Positions 26,766-36,424 are shown, counted from the stretch's first letter. The stretch is DNA of 64,000 nt from Pontibacter virosus (GCF_003096355.1 NZ_QEKI01000013.1:1-64000); one strand, 5' to 3'. The notes: generated from the letters alone by a model not told the origin. Translations and numbers: made by a program.

Positions 26766-27862
26766 TGATTGATTACGAGAACCTCTACTGGCTGAACAAG
26801 CCTTTTTTTGAGGATTACAAACAGAGCTTTGAAGAAACGCTCAACAGCGGTTGGTATGTGTTGGGCAAAAGCGTAAGCGACTTCGAAAATGAGTTTGCCT
26901 CCTATTGCCATGTTGACCACTGCATTGGCGTTGCCAACGGATTGGATGCCCTGATTCTTTCGCTCAAAGCCTTCGATTTCCCGAAGAACAAGGAGGTGCT
27001 GGTCCCTTCCAATACCTACATTGCTACCATATTGGCCATCCTGCATGCTGGCCTGAAGCCAGTGCTGGTAGAACCTGATATCAGAACCTATAACATCGAT
27101 CCTGACAAAATAGAGGAAAAGATTACAAAGGACACGGTCGCCATTATGGTGGTGCACCTGTATGGCAAGTGTTGCGAGATGGACCGGATCATGAAATTGG
27201 CGGCGGCCCATAACCTGAAAGTGGTAGAAGATTGCGCGCAGGCGCATGGAGCTACCCAACACGGTAAAATAGTGGGCAGCTTTGGTGACTTTGGGGCTTT
27301 CAGCTTCTACCCAACCAAAAACCTGGGCGCTCTGGGGGACGCAGGCGCTATCACCACCACATCCGACGAACTGACGGAGAAAGTACGTGCCCTCAGAAAC
27401 TACGGCTCCCGTATCAAGTATATCAATGATTACATTGGCTATAACTCCAGGCTGGATGAAGTGCAGGCAGGCTTCTTAAGTAAGAAACTAAAGCGCCTGG
27501 ACGAGATCAATGCGCATAAAAGACGCTTGGCCAACGCATACCTTGAACTACTGAGTGACAGGGTAACAAAACCTGTTGTGGAAGAAGGTTATTTTGATGT
27601 GTACCACATCTTCAATATCAGAACCCCTAAAAGAGATCAGTTGAAGGAGTACCTAATGGAGCAGGGTATCAAAACAGAGATCCACTACCCCATCCCACCG
27701 CATCAGCAGAAGGGCCTGGCAGGTGTGTTCGAAGGAAGCTTTCCTATATCGGAGGAAATACATGCCACCACATTGAGTCTCCCAATTTCCTTCTTCCATA
27801 CCGAAGAAGATATGGCGCAGATAGCAGAGGCGATCAATACATTCGCTCAACTGCATCTTTAG
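26765..27862 (+). CDS. DegT/DnrJ/EryC1 aminotransferase (FdtB/QdtB type)
   Basis: A PLP enzyme of 365 aa that aminates the 3-keto-6-deoxy sugar made by the preceding isomerase. The PLP lysine is Lys185 in '[16 protein letters not shown]', and the ring-nitrogen Asp156 is in '[11 protein letters not shown]'. The expected product is a dTDP-3-amino-3,6-dideoxyhexose. The acyltransferase that usually follows (FdtC/QdtC) and the rmlA/rmlB genes are not in this window. Last gene before a long hairpin. Confidence 0.9.
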   Translation: MIDYENLYWLNKPFFEDYKQSFEETLNSGWYVLGKSVSDFENEFASYCHVDHCIGVANGLDALILSLKAFDFPKNKEVLVPSNTYIATILAILHAGLKPVLVEPDIRTYNIDPDKIEEKITKDTVAIMVVHLYGKCCEMDRIMKLAAAHNLKVVEDCAQAHGATQHGKIVGSFGDFGAFSFYPTKNLGALGDAGAITTTSDELTEKVRALRNYGSRIKYINDYIGYNSRLDEVQAGFLSKKLKRLDEINAHKRRLANAYLELLSDRVTKPVVEEGYFDVYHIFNIRTPKRDQLKEYLMEQGIKTEIHYPIPPHQQKGLAGVFEGSFPISEEIHATTLSLPISFFHTEEDMAQIAEAINTFAQLHL

Positions 27863-27881
27863 ACGCGCTAAGTTATACTTA

Positions 27882-27934
27882 AGACGTATTCGCCTCTGCT
27901 ATTCCTTACTTGCACAGCAGAGGCGAATGCGTCT
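27882..27934. other. 19-bp hairpin after the aminotransferase gene
   Basis: Arms 27882-27900 and 27916-27934 pair over all 19 positions (one G-U in RNA) with a 15-nt loop. No T-run follows (GGGGTACATAA), so it is not a standard intrinsic terminator. It could stabilise the 3' end of the upstream message, act as an attenuator, or be a remnant repeat. A new promoter box lies 48 bases later. Confidence 0.6.
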
Positions 27935-27981
27935 GGGGTACATAATCTGCCCCATTCACAGTGCAGTCGAAAGTTTTATCG

Positions 27982-27989
27982 TAAATTTG
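27982..27989 (+). promoter_or_regulatory. Putative -7 box for the second half of the locus
   Basis: TAAATTTG, a full TAnnTTTG match, 35 bases before the glycosyltransferase ATG at 28024. The -33 element is not clear. Confidence 0.4.
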
Positions 27990-28023
27990 TACTGCTTAAT
28001 CCTGATTTATCCTTCTGTTTTTG

Positions 28024-29133
28024 ATGAAAGTAGTCCATGTAGTTGAGTGTTTTGCAGCCGGCACAGCGCATTTTATTAATCTGCTGACACAGTACACCTC
28101 CTGCGAACACATTGTTATTCATGGCGAGCGGGTCGATGAAGCCAGCGCGGAGGCAGTAAAAGCGAAATTCCCGGAGGGGGTTAGCTTCATTCACTGGCAA
28201 CATGCGCAAAGGGAGATCAGGCCTGGTCAGGACATCAAGGCCCTGAAGGAGTTGATCCACATTCTAAAAAATATACAGGGGATTGACGTCATCCACCTGC
28301 ATTCTTCCAAAGCGGGTTTCCTGGGCAGGGCCGCCTGTTTCCTGCTGGGTAAAAAGCAGGTAATCTATACCCCGAATGGTGCTCCCTTTGCCCGCGCCGA
28401 TGTTTCCCCAAAAAAGAAATCGCTTTACATCCTGCTGGAGAAGATGGCCAATAAGCTTTCGGGGCAAGTGGTATGCTGCTCCCCTTCCGAAGCGCACAGC
28501 TACGAAGAGTTAGGCATTAAGACCACCTACATCAATAACGGCACTGCGCTGCCTGCCCTTTCACCTGCTACCTTGACAGCTAAACCAGAAAAGACGTTTA
28601 CGATTGTCACCTGTGGCAGGGTCACAGAGCAGAAGAACCCAGCACTCTTCAACGAGATAGCCGCTTCTTTTGTCCAACAGCAGGATGTGAAGTTCGTTTG
28701 GATTGGTGAAGGGGAAAAAGAACAGAGAGCTATTTTAAACGCCGCAAACATCAGCATCACGGGCTGGCTGTCGAAGGCTGAAGTGGAAAGTAGTGTCAGC
28801 GCTTCTGATCTATACCTGTCCACCTCCTTGTGGGAAGGCCTTCCCTTTTCTGTTTTAGAAGCCCTAAGCCTGGGAAAGTGCCTCCTGCTGTCAGACTGTG
28901 TGGGAAATAAGGACCTGGTAAAGGACGGTTATAACGGATTCAGCTTTCTCACAGCCACTGAAGCCATCGGCAAGATACAGTGGCTCATGCAAAACAGGGA
29001 GGCGCTGCGTCAGATGGAAAAGCACTCCCGTGAATGGAGTGAAAGGGAATTCGACATACAGATCGTCTCCCGGCAATACCAGCACCTATATGCCCAACTG
29101 GCCGGCAAAGAACACGAGCTGACAGTTCTGTAG
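28024..29133 (+). CDS. Glycosyltransferase family 4
   Basis: A 369-residue GT-B retaining glycosyltransferase. The N-terminal donor fold starts 'MKVVHVVECFAAGTAHFINL'; the C-terminal half has 'VTCGRVTEQKNPALF' and the 'SLWEGLPFSVLEALSLGK' E-x7-E motif that binds the nucleotide sugar. The ATG at 28024 is preferred to the preceding TTG. Probably extends the lipid-linked repeat unit. Confidence 0.9.
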   Translation: MKVVHVVECFAAGTAHFINLLTQYTSCEHIVIHGERVDEASAEAVKAKFPEGVSFIHWQHAQREIRPGQDIKALKELIHILKNIQGIDVIHLHSSKAGFLGRAACFLLGKKQVIYTPNGAPFARADVSPKKKSLYILLEKMANKLSGQVVCCSPSEAHSYEELGIKTTYINNGTALPALSPATLTAKPEKTFTIVTCGRVTEQKNPALFNEIAASFVQQQDVKFVWIGEGEKEQRAILNAANISITGWLSKAEVESSVSASDLYLSTSLWEGLPFSVLEALSLGKCLLLSDCVGNKDLVKDGYNGFSFLTATEAIGKIQWLMQNREALRQMEKHSREWSEREFDIQIVSRQYQHLYAQLAGKEHELTVL

Positions 29134-29164
29134 AGTCCTTATCTGTTTACAAAATAATCATACC

Positions 29165-30010
29165 ATGGCTCATACGTTGGAAGGAGGATACCGCCTAAAC
29201 AAGCCCGAATCCAGATCACAGACTGGTGTTCTGGTGTCTGTTGTCACTATTGTCTACAATGGCGAAAAGTACCTGGAGCAAACCATCCAAAGCGTGCTCT
29301 CTCAAAGCTACAAGAACATAGAATACATTATAGTAGATGGTGGGTCTACCGACGGCACGCTGGATATCATCCGGAAATACGATGAGCAGCTGTCCTACTG
29401 GAAAAGTGAGCCTGATAAAGGTATAAGCGATGCCTTCAACAAAGGAATTTCCTTGGCCACAGGGGATCTGGTTGGTCTGCTCAATGCAGACGACTGGTAT
29501 GAGCCGGAGGCAATTGCCAACATCGTCAGCCACTACGAGCCGGATAGTGTGCTGCACGGCAACAAGCAGTACTGGAACCAGGACGGCAGCAAGGCCCACC
29601 AGGCAAAGCCCAACGTGGACATCCTACCACTTGAAATGAGCCTGAACCATCCCACTGTATTTGTTAGCAAAAGCCTTTACAACAAGTTTGGCGTCTTTGA
29701 CCTCGACTATAAACTGGCCATGGACTACCACTTGCTGCTGCGCCTCTACAATGCCGGGGCAAAGTTCCTATACGTGGACCGTATTATCACCAACATGCGG
29801 CTCGGTGGTGTGTCTGCCAACATAGAGGGCTGTTACCGCGAAGTGCTCAAGGCAAAAAATGAGGTATTGGGCAACAGGGTTAGCCACCAACTCTACTACT
29901 ACTGGACTATGATGCGGTACAGGATTTCCCAGGCGCTTAGCGATACGCCCCTATCTTTCATCAATAGTTTCTACCGTACCCGTATCTCTCCAATAAAGAA
30001 GCAATATTAG
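29165..30010 (+). CDS. Glycosyltransferase family 2 (WcaA-like)
   Basis: A 281-residue GT-A enzyme with 'SVVTIVYNGEKYLEQTIQSV', 'YIIVDGGSTDGTLDII' and the DxD-equivalent 'LLNADDWYEP'. The 'NHPTVFVSKSLYNKFGVFD' acceptor loop is conserved in this subfamily. Short spacer (31 bp) from the GT4 gene. It likely adds one sugar of the repeat unit. Confidence 0.9.
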   Translation: MAHTLEGGYRLNKPESRSQTGVLVSVVTIVYNGEKYLEQTIQSVLSQSYKNIEYIIVDGGSTDGTLDIIRKYDEQLSYWKSEPDKGISDAFNKGISLATGDLVGLLNADDWYEPEAIANIVSHYEPDSVLHGNKQYWNQDGSKAHQAKPNVDILPLEMSLNHPTVFVSKSLYNKFGVFDLDYKLAMDYHLLLRLYNAGAKFLYVDRIITNMRLGGVSANIEGCYREVLKAKNEVLGNRVSHQLYYYWTMMRYRISQALSDTPLSFINSFYRTRISPIKKQY

Positions 30011-30012
30011 TT

Positions 30013-30046
30013 TTTGGGAGCATTATTTTCCTAATTTTACATTTTG
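30013..30046 (+). promoter_or_regulatory. Putative promoter before the Wzy-like gene
   Basis: A TTTG (30013-30016) and a TACATTTTG (30038-30046) are separated by 21 bases, close to the Bacteroidota TTTG-N19-23-TAnnTTTG layout, although the -7 box has one extra base. It would give a leader of about 45 nt to the ATG at 30098. Confidence 0.4.
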
Positions 30047-30097
30047 TCAGCAGCATGAGCCTGTTTGCGGCCCATAGAGCTGAACCTATTAACTAAG

Positions 30098-31282
30098 ATG
30101 CGACTCACGGTAAACACCTTCAGTTTATTTTTATTCCTGTTTTTTCTGTTCCTGAACCTGCAGACACTCACCCTGACAGGTTTTATGGTAGTGGAAGAAT
30201 CATCGGTGAAATTTTACCATATCTTCTCGCTCTTTTTTTTACCCCTCCTGTTCCTCAAACCAAAAAACGGGATACCTAAAATACCGCCTTTTATCTTTGA
30301 GTATTTTGTAGGTATTATTGTTATATCCCTGCTGCTCTTTCTGGTATACCCGTTCAACAGACTTATAGTAAACCACCTGTTTGCCTTTTATGCATTCTTT
30401 ATAGGTTACTATGTAGCGGGTCCCATTACACAGGAGCAGGTCTTTAGTATACTGCAAAAAGCGGCACTGCTTCTTTTCATCGTTATAGTTGGAAAACTTT
30501 TCTTCCATATTCCGGAAATTCAGCGCTTTATGAAAGCCCCTGACGGGCACCCGGACATCTATACCATTTATGGGGGCGGAACAAACCTGGAGGCCACCTG
30601 GATGGGACTGAATACGGCACTTTTCATAAACAGAAAACGGCTCTTTTATATACTGTTCGCCGTGACACTGGCAGTTAGCGTCATTTATGCCTCCAGAGTA
30701 GGGGTTGTAATTACTTTTCTGGTGGCTGGTTTCAAGTTTATATCGGCAACTACCTCTAAACAGGAGCGGATTGCGATTATTATGCTCGGTTTAATAGCCC
30801 TCCTGGCCTTTGTTCTTTTCATTGATCTGGACAATTTAGCTGAAAAGGTATACGCACTGCAGCGCTTCACCGAGTTTGGTAGTAGTTCGGATAAGGGCCT
30901 AAGTGGGCGGTTTGCCATGTGGCGCTACTATGGCACAGCACTTTGGGACAGCAAACTGCTCGGCTACGGCGCCGGGAACGGCATATATGCCATCGAGTCG
31001 ATTTCCAGAATTGATTACCAGGAAGACAACCTGCACAACCTGTACATGCAGCTCCTGATCGAGTTTGGTATCATTGGTTTGTTCTTATATCTTATCGTAG
31101 TATATAACATCAGTATCAAAGCCCTCAAATCGCGGCTGAGTAACCCCATTGCTATCATCATCATGGTTTATTTTATAGCCTCTCTTATTCAATTCAGAGG
31201 TACCGATGCGTTGATCTGGCTATTTATAGGTCTGTTCTTGAAAATTGAATCAAATAAAGTAAAGTTGGCTGGAAATGAGTAA
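30098..31282 (+). CDS. O-antigen polymerase/ligase-like membrane protein (Wzy candidate)
   Basis: A 394-residue membrane protein with roughly 10 predicted helices and a large loop containing 'GLSGRFAMWRYYGTALWDSK' and 'LLGYGAGNGIYAIESISR', as in Wzy/WaaL-like proteins. The 'NLHNLYMQLLIEFGIIGLFLY' region resembles the O-antigen ligase family motif. Assigned as polymerase or ligase with moderate confidence. The ATG at 30098 was chosen; an in-frame TTG (30065) would add 11 residues. Confidence 0.72.
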   Translation: MRLTVNTFSLFLFLFFLFLNLQTLTLTGFMVVEESSVKFYHIFSLFFLPLLFLKPKNGIPKIPPFIFEYFVGIIVISLLLFLVYPFNRLIVNHLFAFYAFFIGYYVAGPITQEQVFSILQKAALLLFIVIVGKLFFHIPEIQRFMKAPDGHPDIYTIYGGGTNLEATWMGLNTALFINRKRLFYILFAVTLAVSVIYASRVGVVITFLVAGFKFISATTSKQERIAIIMLGLIALLAFVLFIDLDNLAEKVYALQRFTEFGSSSDKGLSGRFAMWRYYGTALWDSKLLGYGAGNGIYAIESISRIDYQEDNLHNLYMQLLIEFGIIGLFLYLIVVYNISIKALKSRLSNPIAIIIMVYFIASLIQFRGTDALIWLFIGLFLKIESNKVKLAGNE

Positions 31283-32075
31283 TGATATCGTCATCCTGAT
31301 TCCCCACTATAACAATCCTGCAGGATTAGAGAGCTCATTAAATTCGATAGCGTTTCCTACTCCGATCAATGTCCTGGTAGTGGATGATGGCAGCCATACG
31401 AAGCCTGATGAGCAGCGGCTCCGCCAAAGGTTCCAGGATAGGCTAAGCATCACCTTCCTTTACAACCAGGTGAACGAAGGGATAGAGAGAACACTTAACA
31501 ATGGGCTAAATTACATCCAGGAGCAGATGCGCTGCCAGTACATCGCACGGCTTGACTGTGGCGACACGTGTGCCCCTGATCGGTTTATCAAGCAGAAGCA
31601 GCACCTGGACGCCCATCCGGATGTATACCTTATCGGTTCCTGGGTAGCGTTTGTGGACGGAGAAGGTAAAAAGGTCTATACCTACAGAGCTCCTGCCGAA
31701 CACAAGGATATTGTCAAAAACATGTATCTGAAGTGTAGCTTCATACATCCCTCTGTTATGTTCCGCGCGGCTGCCTTAAAAGAAATAGGCACCTACCCCG
31801 TGAATTACAAAGCAGCTGAGGATTATGCGTTCTTTTTCAGGTTCATCCAACGGTATAAGACTTATATTATTCCGGAGGTTCTGACTTACTGCGAAATCAA
31901 TACTGGTGGCATTTCACATACAAAGCGCAATGTGCAGCTTAAAAGCAAGATAAGAATACTGTTAGACAACAAATCGGCCTCTCCCTACTTTGTAGCGGGC
32001 CTGCTCAGAAATTTTGCTCTTCGTGCGCTCCCATACCGCCTTGTGGCAAAAGCGAAGGCTATACTCCTTAAATGA
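31275..32075 (+). CDS. Glycosyltransferase family 2
   Basis: A 266-residue GT-A enzyme with 'DIVILIPHYNNPAGLESSL', 'VLVVDDGSHTK', the acidic 'IARLDCGDTCAPDRF' motif and 'SFIHPSVMFRAAALKEIG' in the acceptor region. It overlaps the Wzy-like gene by 8 bases and the next gene by 4 bases, so all three are probably translated together. Confidence 0.88.
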   Translation: MSNDIVILIPHYNNPAGLESSLNSIAFPTPINVLVVDDGSHTKPDEQRLRQRFQDRLSITFLYNQVNEGIERTLNNGLNYIQEQMRCQYIARLDCGDTCAPDRFIKQKQHLDAHPDVYLIGSWVAFVDGEGKKVYTYRAPAEHKDIVKNMYLKCSFIHPSVMFRAAALKEIGTYPVNYKAAEDYAFFFRFIQRYKTYIIPEVLTYCEINTGGISHTKRNVQLKSKIRILLDNKSASPYFVAGLLRNFALRALPYRLVAKAKAILLK

Positions 32076-33385
32076 AAACATTACTTACGACAACTAAAAA
32101 GGCAACCCTCCTTCAAAGGGGCTATTTCGTCTGCTTGCTTTTAGTGGCGGTGTCGCTGTTTTTGCCGAAACAGGCATTCACAAACATCACCATCATGTTG
32201 TTTGCTTTGGTATGGTTGCTGGATGGTGACTTTAAGGCCAAGTACCAGAAGTTGACGGCTAATACAGTGGCCATTTCGTTTATCGTGCTGTTCTTGCTAT
32301 ACCTTGCTGGCGTCTTTTATACAGCGGATTTGATGCTTGGTGTCAAAAGTCTGGAGACCAAAGCATCGCTACTGGTCTTTCCATTGCTGCTAGGCTCCGC
32401 TGCCATCAGGCAAGACTACCTGTATAAAACCTTGCTCACTTTTGCCTATACCTGTGCTGTACTCAGCATGGTGGCACTGGTCTATCAAACCTTTGTGGTG
32501 CTGGAGAAGAATGACTTCAATTATTTCTTCAGCGATGGATTGGTGTCGATAATGGGTAAACAAGCAGTTTACTATGCCATTTATGTATCTTTTTCAATCC
32601 TGATACTCGTCCACTACCTGTGGCAGCGATTTTCAGGTATAAGATGGGCTGAGAGAGTGCTGCACATGGCTCTTATTCTGTTCCTGTTGCTGTTCTTGTT
32701 CCTGTTGGCATCCAGAACTTCCCTCGGAATCCTCTTACTCATTCTAATCACAAGTCTAGTAGGCGTTGGATTCAGGTATGGGAAACTCAGGTATACATTG
32801 GTTGCGGTTGCAGGCCTCATAGCGTTTATAGTGGGGCTTTCTGTTGTGTTTCCCCAGACGGTTTCCCGCTTCAAGAGTCTGCGCAACATAAGCTATGATT
32901 TCTCCAATACAGAAGACATCTACCACTTTTCCGGCGAAGACAGTGAGGCCAAATGGAACGGACTTAATCTCCGACTAGCCAAATGGGTGTGCGCCATCGA
33001 TGTGATCAGGCAAAACCCCTTAGGTGTTGGCACAGGCGACGTGAAAGATGAAATGGTGGAAGCCTATCGGAACAGAAACTTTACGTATGCCGCCGAAGGC
33101 CGTTTCGACCCCCACAACCAGTACCTGGATACGGGTGTGGCCATCGGTATACCGGGTTTAGCGGTGTTGTTGTGCTGCTACTTGCTACCCCTTTACATGG
33201 CTATCAAAAGAAAAAGCTGGCTGCTTGGCAGTTTCATGCTATTGATCATGGCCTGCTCTATTACAGAGTCTGTATTGTCAAGCGCACAAGGTGTTATATT
33301 CATCTGCTATTTCCTGTTCATCCTGCTGGAAGTCGCTGCATTTAACAGGTCAATAAAGGAGCCAGCTCTTAGCGTCACACTTTAG
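32072..33385 (+). CDS. O-antigen ligase family protein (Wzy_C)
   Basis: A 437-residue membrane protein with about 10-12 helices and the Wzy_C signature region 'DPHNQYLDTGVAIGIPGLAV' after a long loop ('NLRLAKWVCAIDVIRQNPLG'). It could ligate the finished glycan to its carrier or polymerise it. It is the second protein of this type in the locus. A hairpin without a T-run (about 33386-33408) follows the stop. Confidence 0.85.
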   Translation: MKTLLTTTKKATLLQRGYFVCLLLVAVSLFLPKQAFTNITIMLFALVWLLDGDFKAKYQKLTANTVAISFIVLFLLYLAGVFYTADLMLGVKSLETKASLLVFPLLLGSAAIRQDYLYKTLLTFAYTCAVLSMVALVYQTFVVLEKNDFNYFFSDGLVSIMGKQAVYYAIYVSFSILILVHYLWQRFSGIRWAERVLHMALILFLLLFLFLLASRTSLGILLLILITSLVGVGFRYGKLRYTLVAVAGLIAFIVGLSVVFPQTVSRFKSLRNISYDFSNTEDIYHFSGEDSEAKWNGLNLRLAKWVCAIDVIRQNPLGVGTGDVKDEMVEAYRNRNFTYAAEGRFDPHNQYLDTGVAIGIPGLAVLLCCYLLPLYMAIKRKSWLLGSFMLLIMACSITESVLSSAQGVIFICYFLFILLEVAAFNRSIKEPALSVTL

Positions 33386-33549
33386 TTTGACCAGGATACG
33401 CTGGGTCAAGTGAAGGATTATCCTATTTTACAATACCTGTAAAGCGCATCTTCCTGATTGGCAACAGGCATATTCAGTAATACCACTTTTTTTACGAACA
33501 GAAGCTACAAGCATACTAAACATACATAGAGTATAAATTATTCTTTTGA

Positions 33550-33557
33550 TATATTTG
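33550..33557 (+). promoter_or_regulatory. Putative -7 box of the sugar transferase gene
   Basis: TATATTTG, a full TAnnTTTG match, 14 bases before the ATG at 33571. The 185-bp gap before the gene supports a separate promoter. Confidence 0.45.
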
Positions 33558-33570
33558 TAGCGATCTTTTT

Positions 33571-34953
33571 ATGTCCGGCTTATACAATAAATACATCAGA
33601 CCGCTGCATGCGGTTGGCGATGCGGCTTCTATCGCACTATCCTTTACTCTGGCCCACCAGGTAGCAGGAGAGCAAACCAATACGTCGGCTTTTTCAAGCT
33701 ACCTGCAGCTTTTGCTCTACGCGCTCTTTGCCTGGTATACCTGCTCTCTCCTACTGGGTACTTACAAGATTTACCGGGCCGTAACCATAAACAGGCTCTT
33801 GTTGAACGCGCTGCAGGTCGTGCTGCTCTATGTGCTGTTGTTTGAGGTCATCATCCAATTGTTCGACTTACATGTTACGTCCCGACAGTTCCTGTTCGCA
33901 CACTATGGTTTTCTGGCTTGCTTTGTCGCCTTTTACCGTTTTGTAGTGCTCATCCTACTGCGCCACTTTAGAAGAAAGGGCTATAACAAGCGTTTTGTGG
34001 TGATTGTAGGTATGGGAGAGGCTGGTAGGGAATTGCGTCGCTTTTTTGAAATGCACCCGGAATACGGCTACCATTTCCTGGGCTTTTTTGATGATAAGGA
34101 ATCAGGCGAGGCAGACCTGCTCGGGTCGATAGCAGAGATAGAGGAGTTCCTCGAAGAGCATCATATTGACGAGATCTACTGCTCCCCCTTCGAGCTGTCA
34201 CGCAATCAAATCATTAGCCTGATGAACGATGCAGACGATCGTCTGATCCGGATGAAGTTTTTGCCAGAGCCGGGTGGCTTTCACCATACCCGCATGAAGC
34301 TGGACTTTCACGACATGCTCCCCGTGCTGGTGTTTCGTTCCATTCCGCTCGACGACACTTTCAACAAAGTCATCAAACGTGCCTTCGACTTGCTGTTCTC
34401 CTCCCTGGTGATCATCCTAATTCTTTCCTGGCTCATCCCACTGCTGGCACTACTGATCAAGATCGATTCGCGCGGACCCATCTTCTTCGGGCAGGAGCGC
34501 TCAGGAATTAATTACAAAACATTCCGCTGCTGGAAGCTCCGTTCCATGTATGTGAACAACGAAGCCAACTCGCTGCTCGCCCGGCGCGGTGACTCCCGCA
34601 TTACCCGCATGGGAGCCTTCCTGCGTAAAACCAGCCTGGACGAGTTGCCACAGTTCTTCAATGTGTTTATGGGTCAGATGTCAATAGTAGGCCCACGTCC
34701 TCATATGCTTAAAGTGAACGAGGAGTATGCCATGGTGGCCGAGAAATACATGGTCCGTCACTTCATTAAACCAGGCATTACGGGTCTATCGCAGGTAAGG
34801 GGCTACCGGGGCGACACTAGTTCCGACTACCAGATCCGTGGCCGAGTGAAACTCGACATCTTCTACCTCGAGAACTGGTCTTTCTTCCTCGATCTTAAAA
34901 TTGTCTTCTATACCGTGTATAATATGCTGCGCGGTGAGGACAACGCATTTTAA
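33571..34953 (+). CDS. Undecaprenyl-phosphate sugar phosphotransferase (WcaJ/WbaP type)
   Basis: This enzyme starts the polysaccharide by transferring hexose-1-phosphate to undecaprenyl phosphate. The 460 residues have four or five N-terminal helices, a central Rossmann-like domain ('VVIVGMGEAGRELRRFFE') and the C-terminal bacterial sugar transferase domain from about 268, with 'GPIFFGQERSG', 'KLRSMY', 'TSLDELPQFFNVFMGQMSIV' and 'GPRPHM'. Placed at the far end of the locus. UppP at 12.2 kb supplies the recycled carrier. Confidence 0.93.
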   Translation: MSGLYNKYIRPLHAVGDAASIALSFTLAHQVAGEQTNTSAFSSYLQLLLYALFAWYTCSLLLGTYKIYRAVTINRLLLNALQVVLLYVLLFEVIIQLFDLHVTSRQFLFAHYGFLACFVAFYRFVVLILLRHFRRKGYNKRFVVIVGMGEAGRELRRFFEMHPEYGYHFLGFFDDKESGEADLLGSIAEIEEFLEEHHIDEIYCSPFELSRNQIISLMNDADDRLIRMKFLPEPGGFHHTRMKLDFHDMLPVLVFRSIPLDDTFNKVIKRAFDLLFSSLVIILILSWLIPLLALLIKIDSRGPIFFGQERSGINYKTFRCWKLRSMYVNNEANSLLARRGDSRITRMGAFLRKTSLDELPQFFNVFMGQMSIVGPRPHMLKVNEEYAMVAEKYMVRHFIKPGITGLSQVRGYRGDTSSDYQIRGRVKLDIFYLENWSFFLDLKIVFYTVYNMLRGEDNAF

Positions 34954-34984
34954 AAATCAGTCCGCGCAATTGCTCCTGTTTTAG

Positions 34985-34992
34985 TAACTTCG
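34985..34992 (+). promoter_or_regulatory. Putative -7 box of hisS
   Basis: TAACTTCG matches TAnnTTTG with one mismatch, 18 bases before the hisS ATG. Confidence 0.3.
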
Positions 34993-35009
34993 CCTGCAAA
35001 GTTGAAAAC

Positions 35010-36416
35010 ATGAGCAAGGAAAAACCATCTATACCGAAAGGAACCCGCGATTTTGGCCCCGCAGTAGTGGTCAAACGCAACTATATATTCAGTGTCATTA
35101 AGCGCACCTTCGAGAAATTCGGGTATCTGCCACTCGAAACACCTGCCATGGAGCAGCTGTCGGTGCTAACGGGCAAGTACGGCGACGAGGGTGACCAACT
35201 GATTTTCAAAGTCCTGAACTCAGGCGACTTCCTATCCAAAACCACAGCCGCTGACATTGAGCAGGGCTCTAAGCACATCACCCGCAAGATCTCTGAGAAA
35301 GCGCTCCGCTACGACCTGACGGTGCCCTTCGCCCGCTTTGTGGTGATGAACCGCAACGAGATCAGCTTTCCGTTCAAACGTTACCAGATACAGCCGGTTT
35401 GGCGCGCCGACCGTCCGCAACGCGGCCGCTACCGCGAGTTTTACCAGTGCGATGCCGACGTGGTGGGAACCAACTCCCTGCTGTGCGAAGCCGAGATCGT
35501 GCAGATGATCGACGAGGTGCTGAGTACGCTGGGTATGACGGATTTCACAATCAAGATCAACCACCGGGGTGTGCTGGCAGGTATAGCAGAGGCCATAGGA
35601 GAGAAAGGCCGTGAGGGTGACATCTGTGTGGCCATCGACAAGCTTGACAAGATCGGGGCGGAAGGCGTGCGCAAAGAACTTTTGGAGCGAGGTATAGCTG
35701 AAGGCGCTGTAGACAAATTGGAACCGCTTTATGATCTGAAAGGATCCAACCAGGAAATACTGGATCAACTACAGGCACTGCTTGGCAACACCGAAGAAGG
35801 CCAGCGGGGACTGAAAGACCTGCGGGAGGTATGGGAGTACCTGGACAACCTGGGCAGCGATGCTCTTGTGACGCAGAACCCATCCGGACAGCCGCGTTTG
35901 CAGCTGGATGTGACACTGGCGCGAGGTCTCTCCTACTACACCGGCTGCATCTTTGAGGTGAAAGTGAACAATGCGAACATGGGAAGCATCAGCGGCGGTG
36001 GCCGTTATGACAACCTGACGGGCATGTTCGGTATGCCGGGCGTATCGGGTGTGGGCTTCTCTTTTGGCGTGGACCGCATCTACGATGTGCTGGAGGAACA
36101 GCAGCTTTTCCCGGCCAGTAGCGAGGTAGGTACCAAAGTGCTGATCGTGCAGTTCGACAAGGAATCGGAGCGGTATGCCCTGCCCCTGTTGCAGAAGCTG
36201 CGCAACGCAGGTATAGCCTCTGAGCTGTACCCTGAAAATGCCAAGCTGAAAAAGCAGATGAGCTATGCAGACCAGAAAAAGATCCCATTTGTGCTGTTGG
36301 TAGGTTCCGAAGAAATGGCCTCCGGCAAGCTGAAGCTGCGCGACATGCAGACGGGTGAGCAGGACGAATTGTACATCGACGACATCATCGCCCAACTGAA
36401 ATCTGAAGCAAACTAA
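35010..36416 (+). CDS. hisS: Histidine--tRNA ligase
   Basis: Class II aminoacyl-tRNA synthetase of 468 aa charging tRNA-His. Motif 1 begins 'RNYIFSVIKRTFEKFGY'. Motif 2 is 'RYQIQPVWRADRPQRGRYRE', and the histidine-specific 'LARGLSYYTGCIFEV' is clear. The C-terminal anticodon-binding domain runs from about 370 ('KVLIVQFDKESERYALPLLQ'). Three Gly-Ile-Ala tripeptides (near residues 190, 229 and 402) are all encoded by the GGT ATA GC motif. Followed after 8 bases by hutH. Confidence 0.97.
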   Translation: MSKEKPSIPKGTRDFGPAVVVKRNYIFSVIKRTFEKFGYLPLETPAMEQLSVLTGKYGDEGDQLIFKVLNSGDFLSKTTAADIEQGSKHITRKISEKALRYDLTVPFARFVVMNRNEISFPFKRYQIQPVWRADRPQRGRYREFYQCDADVVGTNSLLCEAEIVQMIDEVLSTLGMTDFTIKINHRGVLAGIAEAIGEKGREGDICVAIDKLDKIGAEGVRKELLERGIAEGAVDKLEPLYDLKGSNQEILDQLQALLGNTEEGQRGLKDLREVWEYLDNLGSDALVTQNPSGQPRLQLDVTLARGLSYYTGCIFEVKVNNANMGSISGGGRYDNLTGMFGMPGVSGVGFSFGVDRIYDVLEEQQLFPASSEVGTKVLIVQFDKESERYALPLLQKLRNAGIASELYPENAKLKKQMSYADQKKIPFVLLVGSEEMASGKLKLRDMQTGEQDELYIDDIIAQLKSEAN

Positions 36417-36424
36417 ATCACATC

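Noticed and set aside
33386..33408. Hairpin after the Wzy_C gene as terminator
   Set aside because: About nine pairs with a mismatch and no T-run follow; too weak to call.
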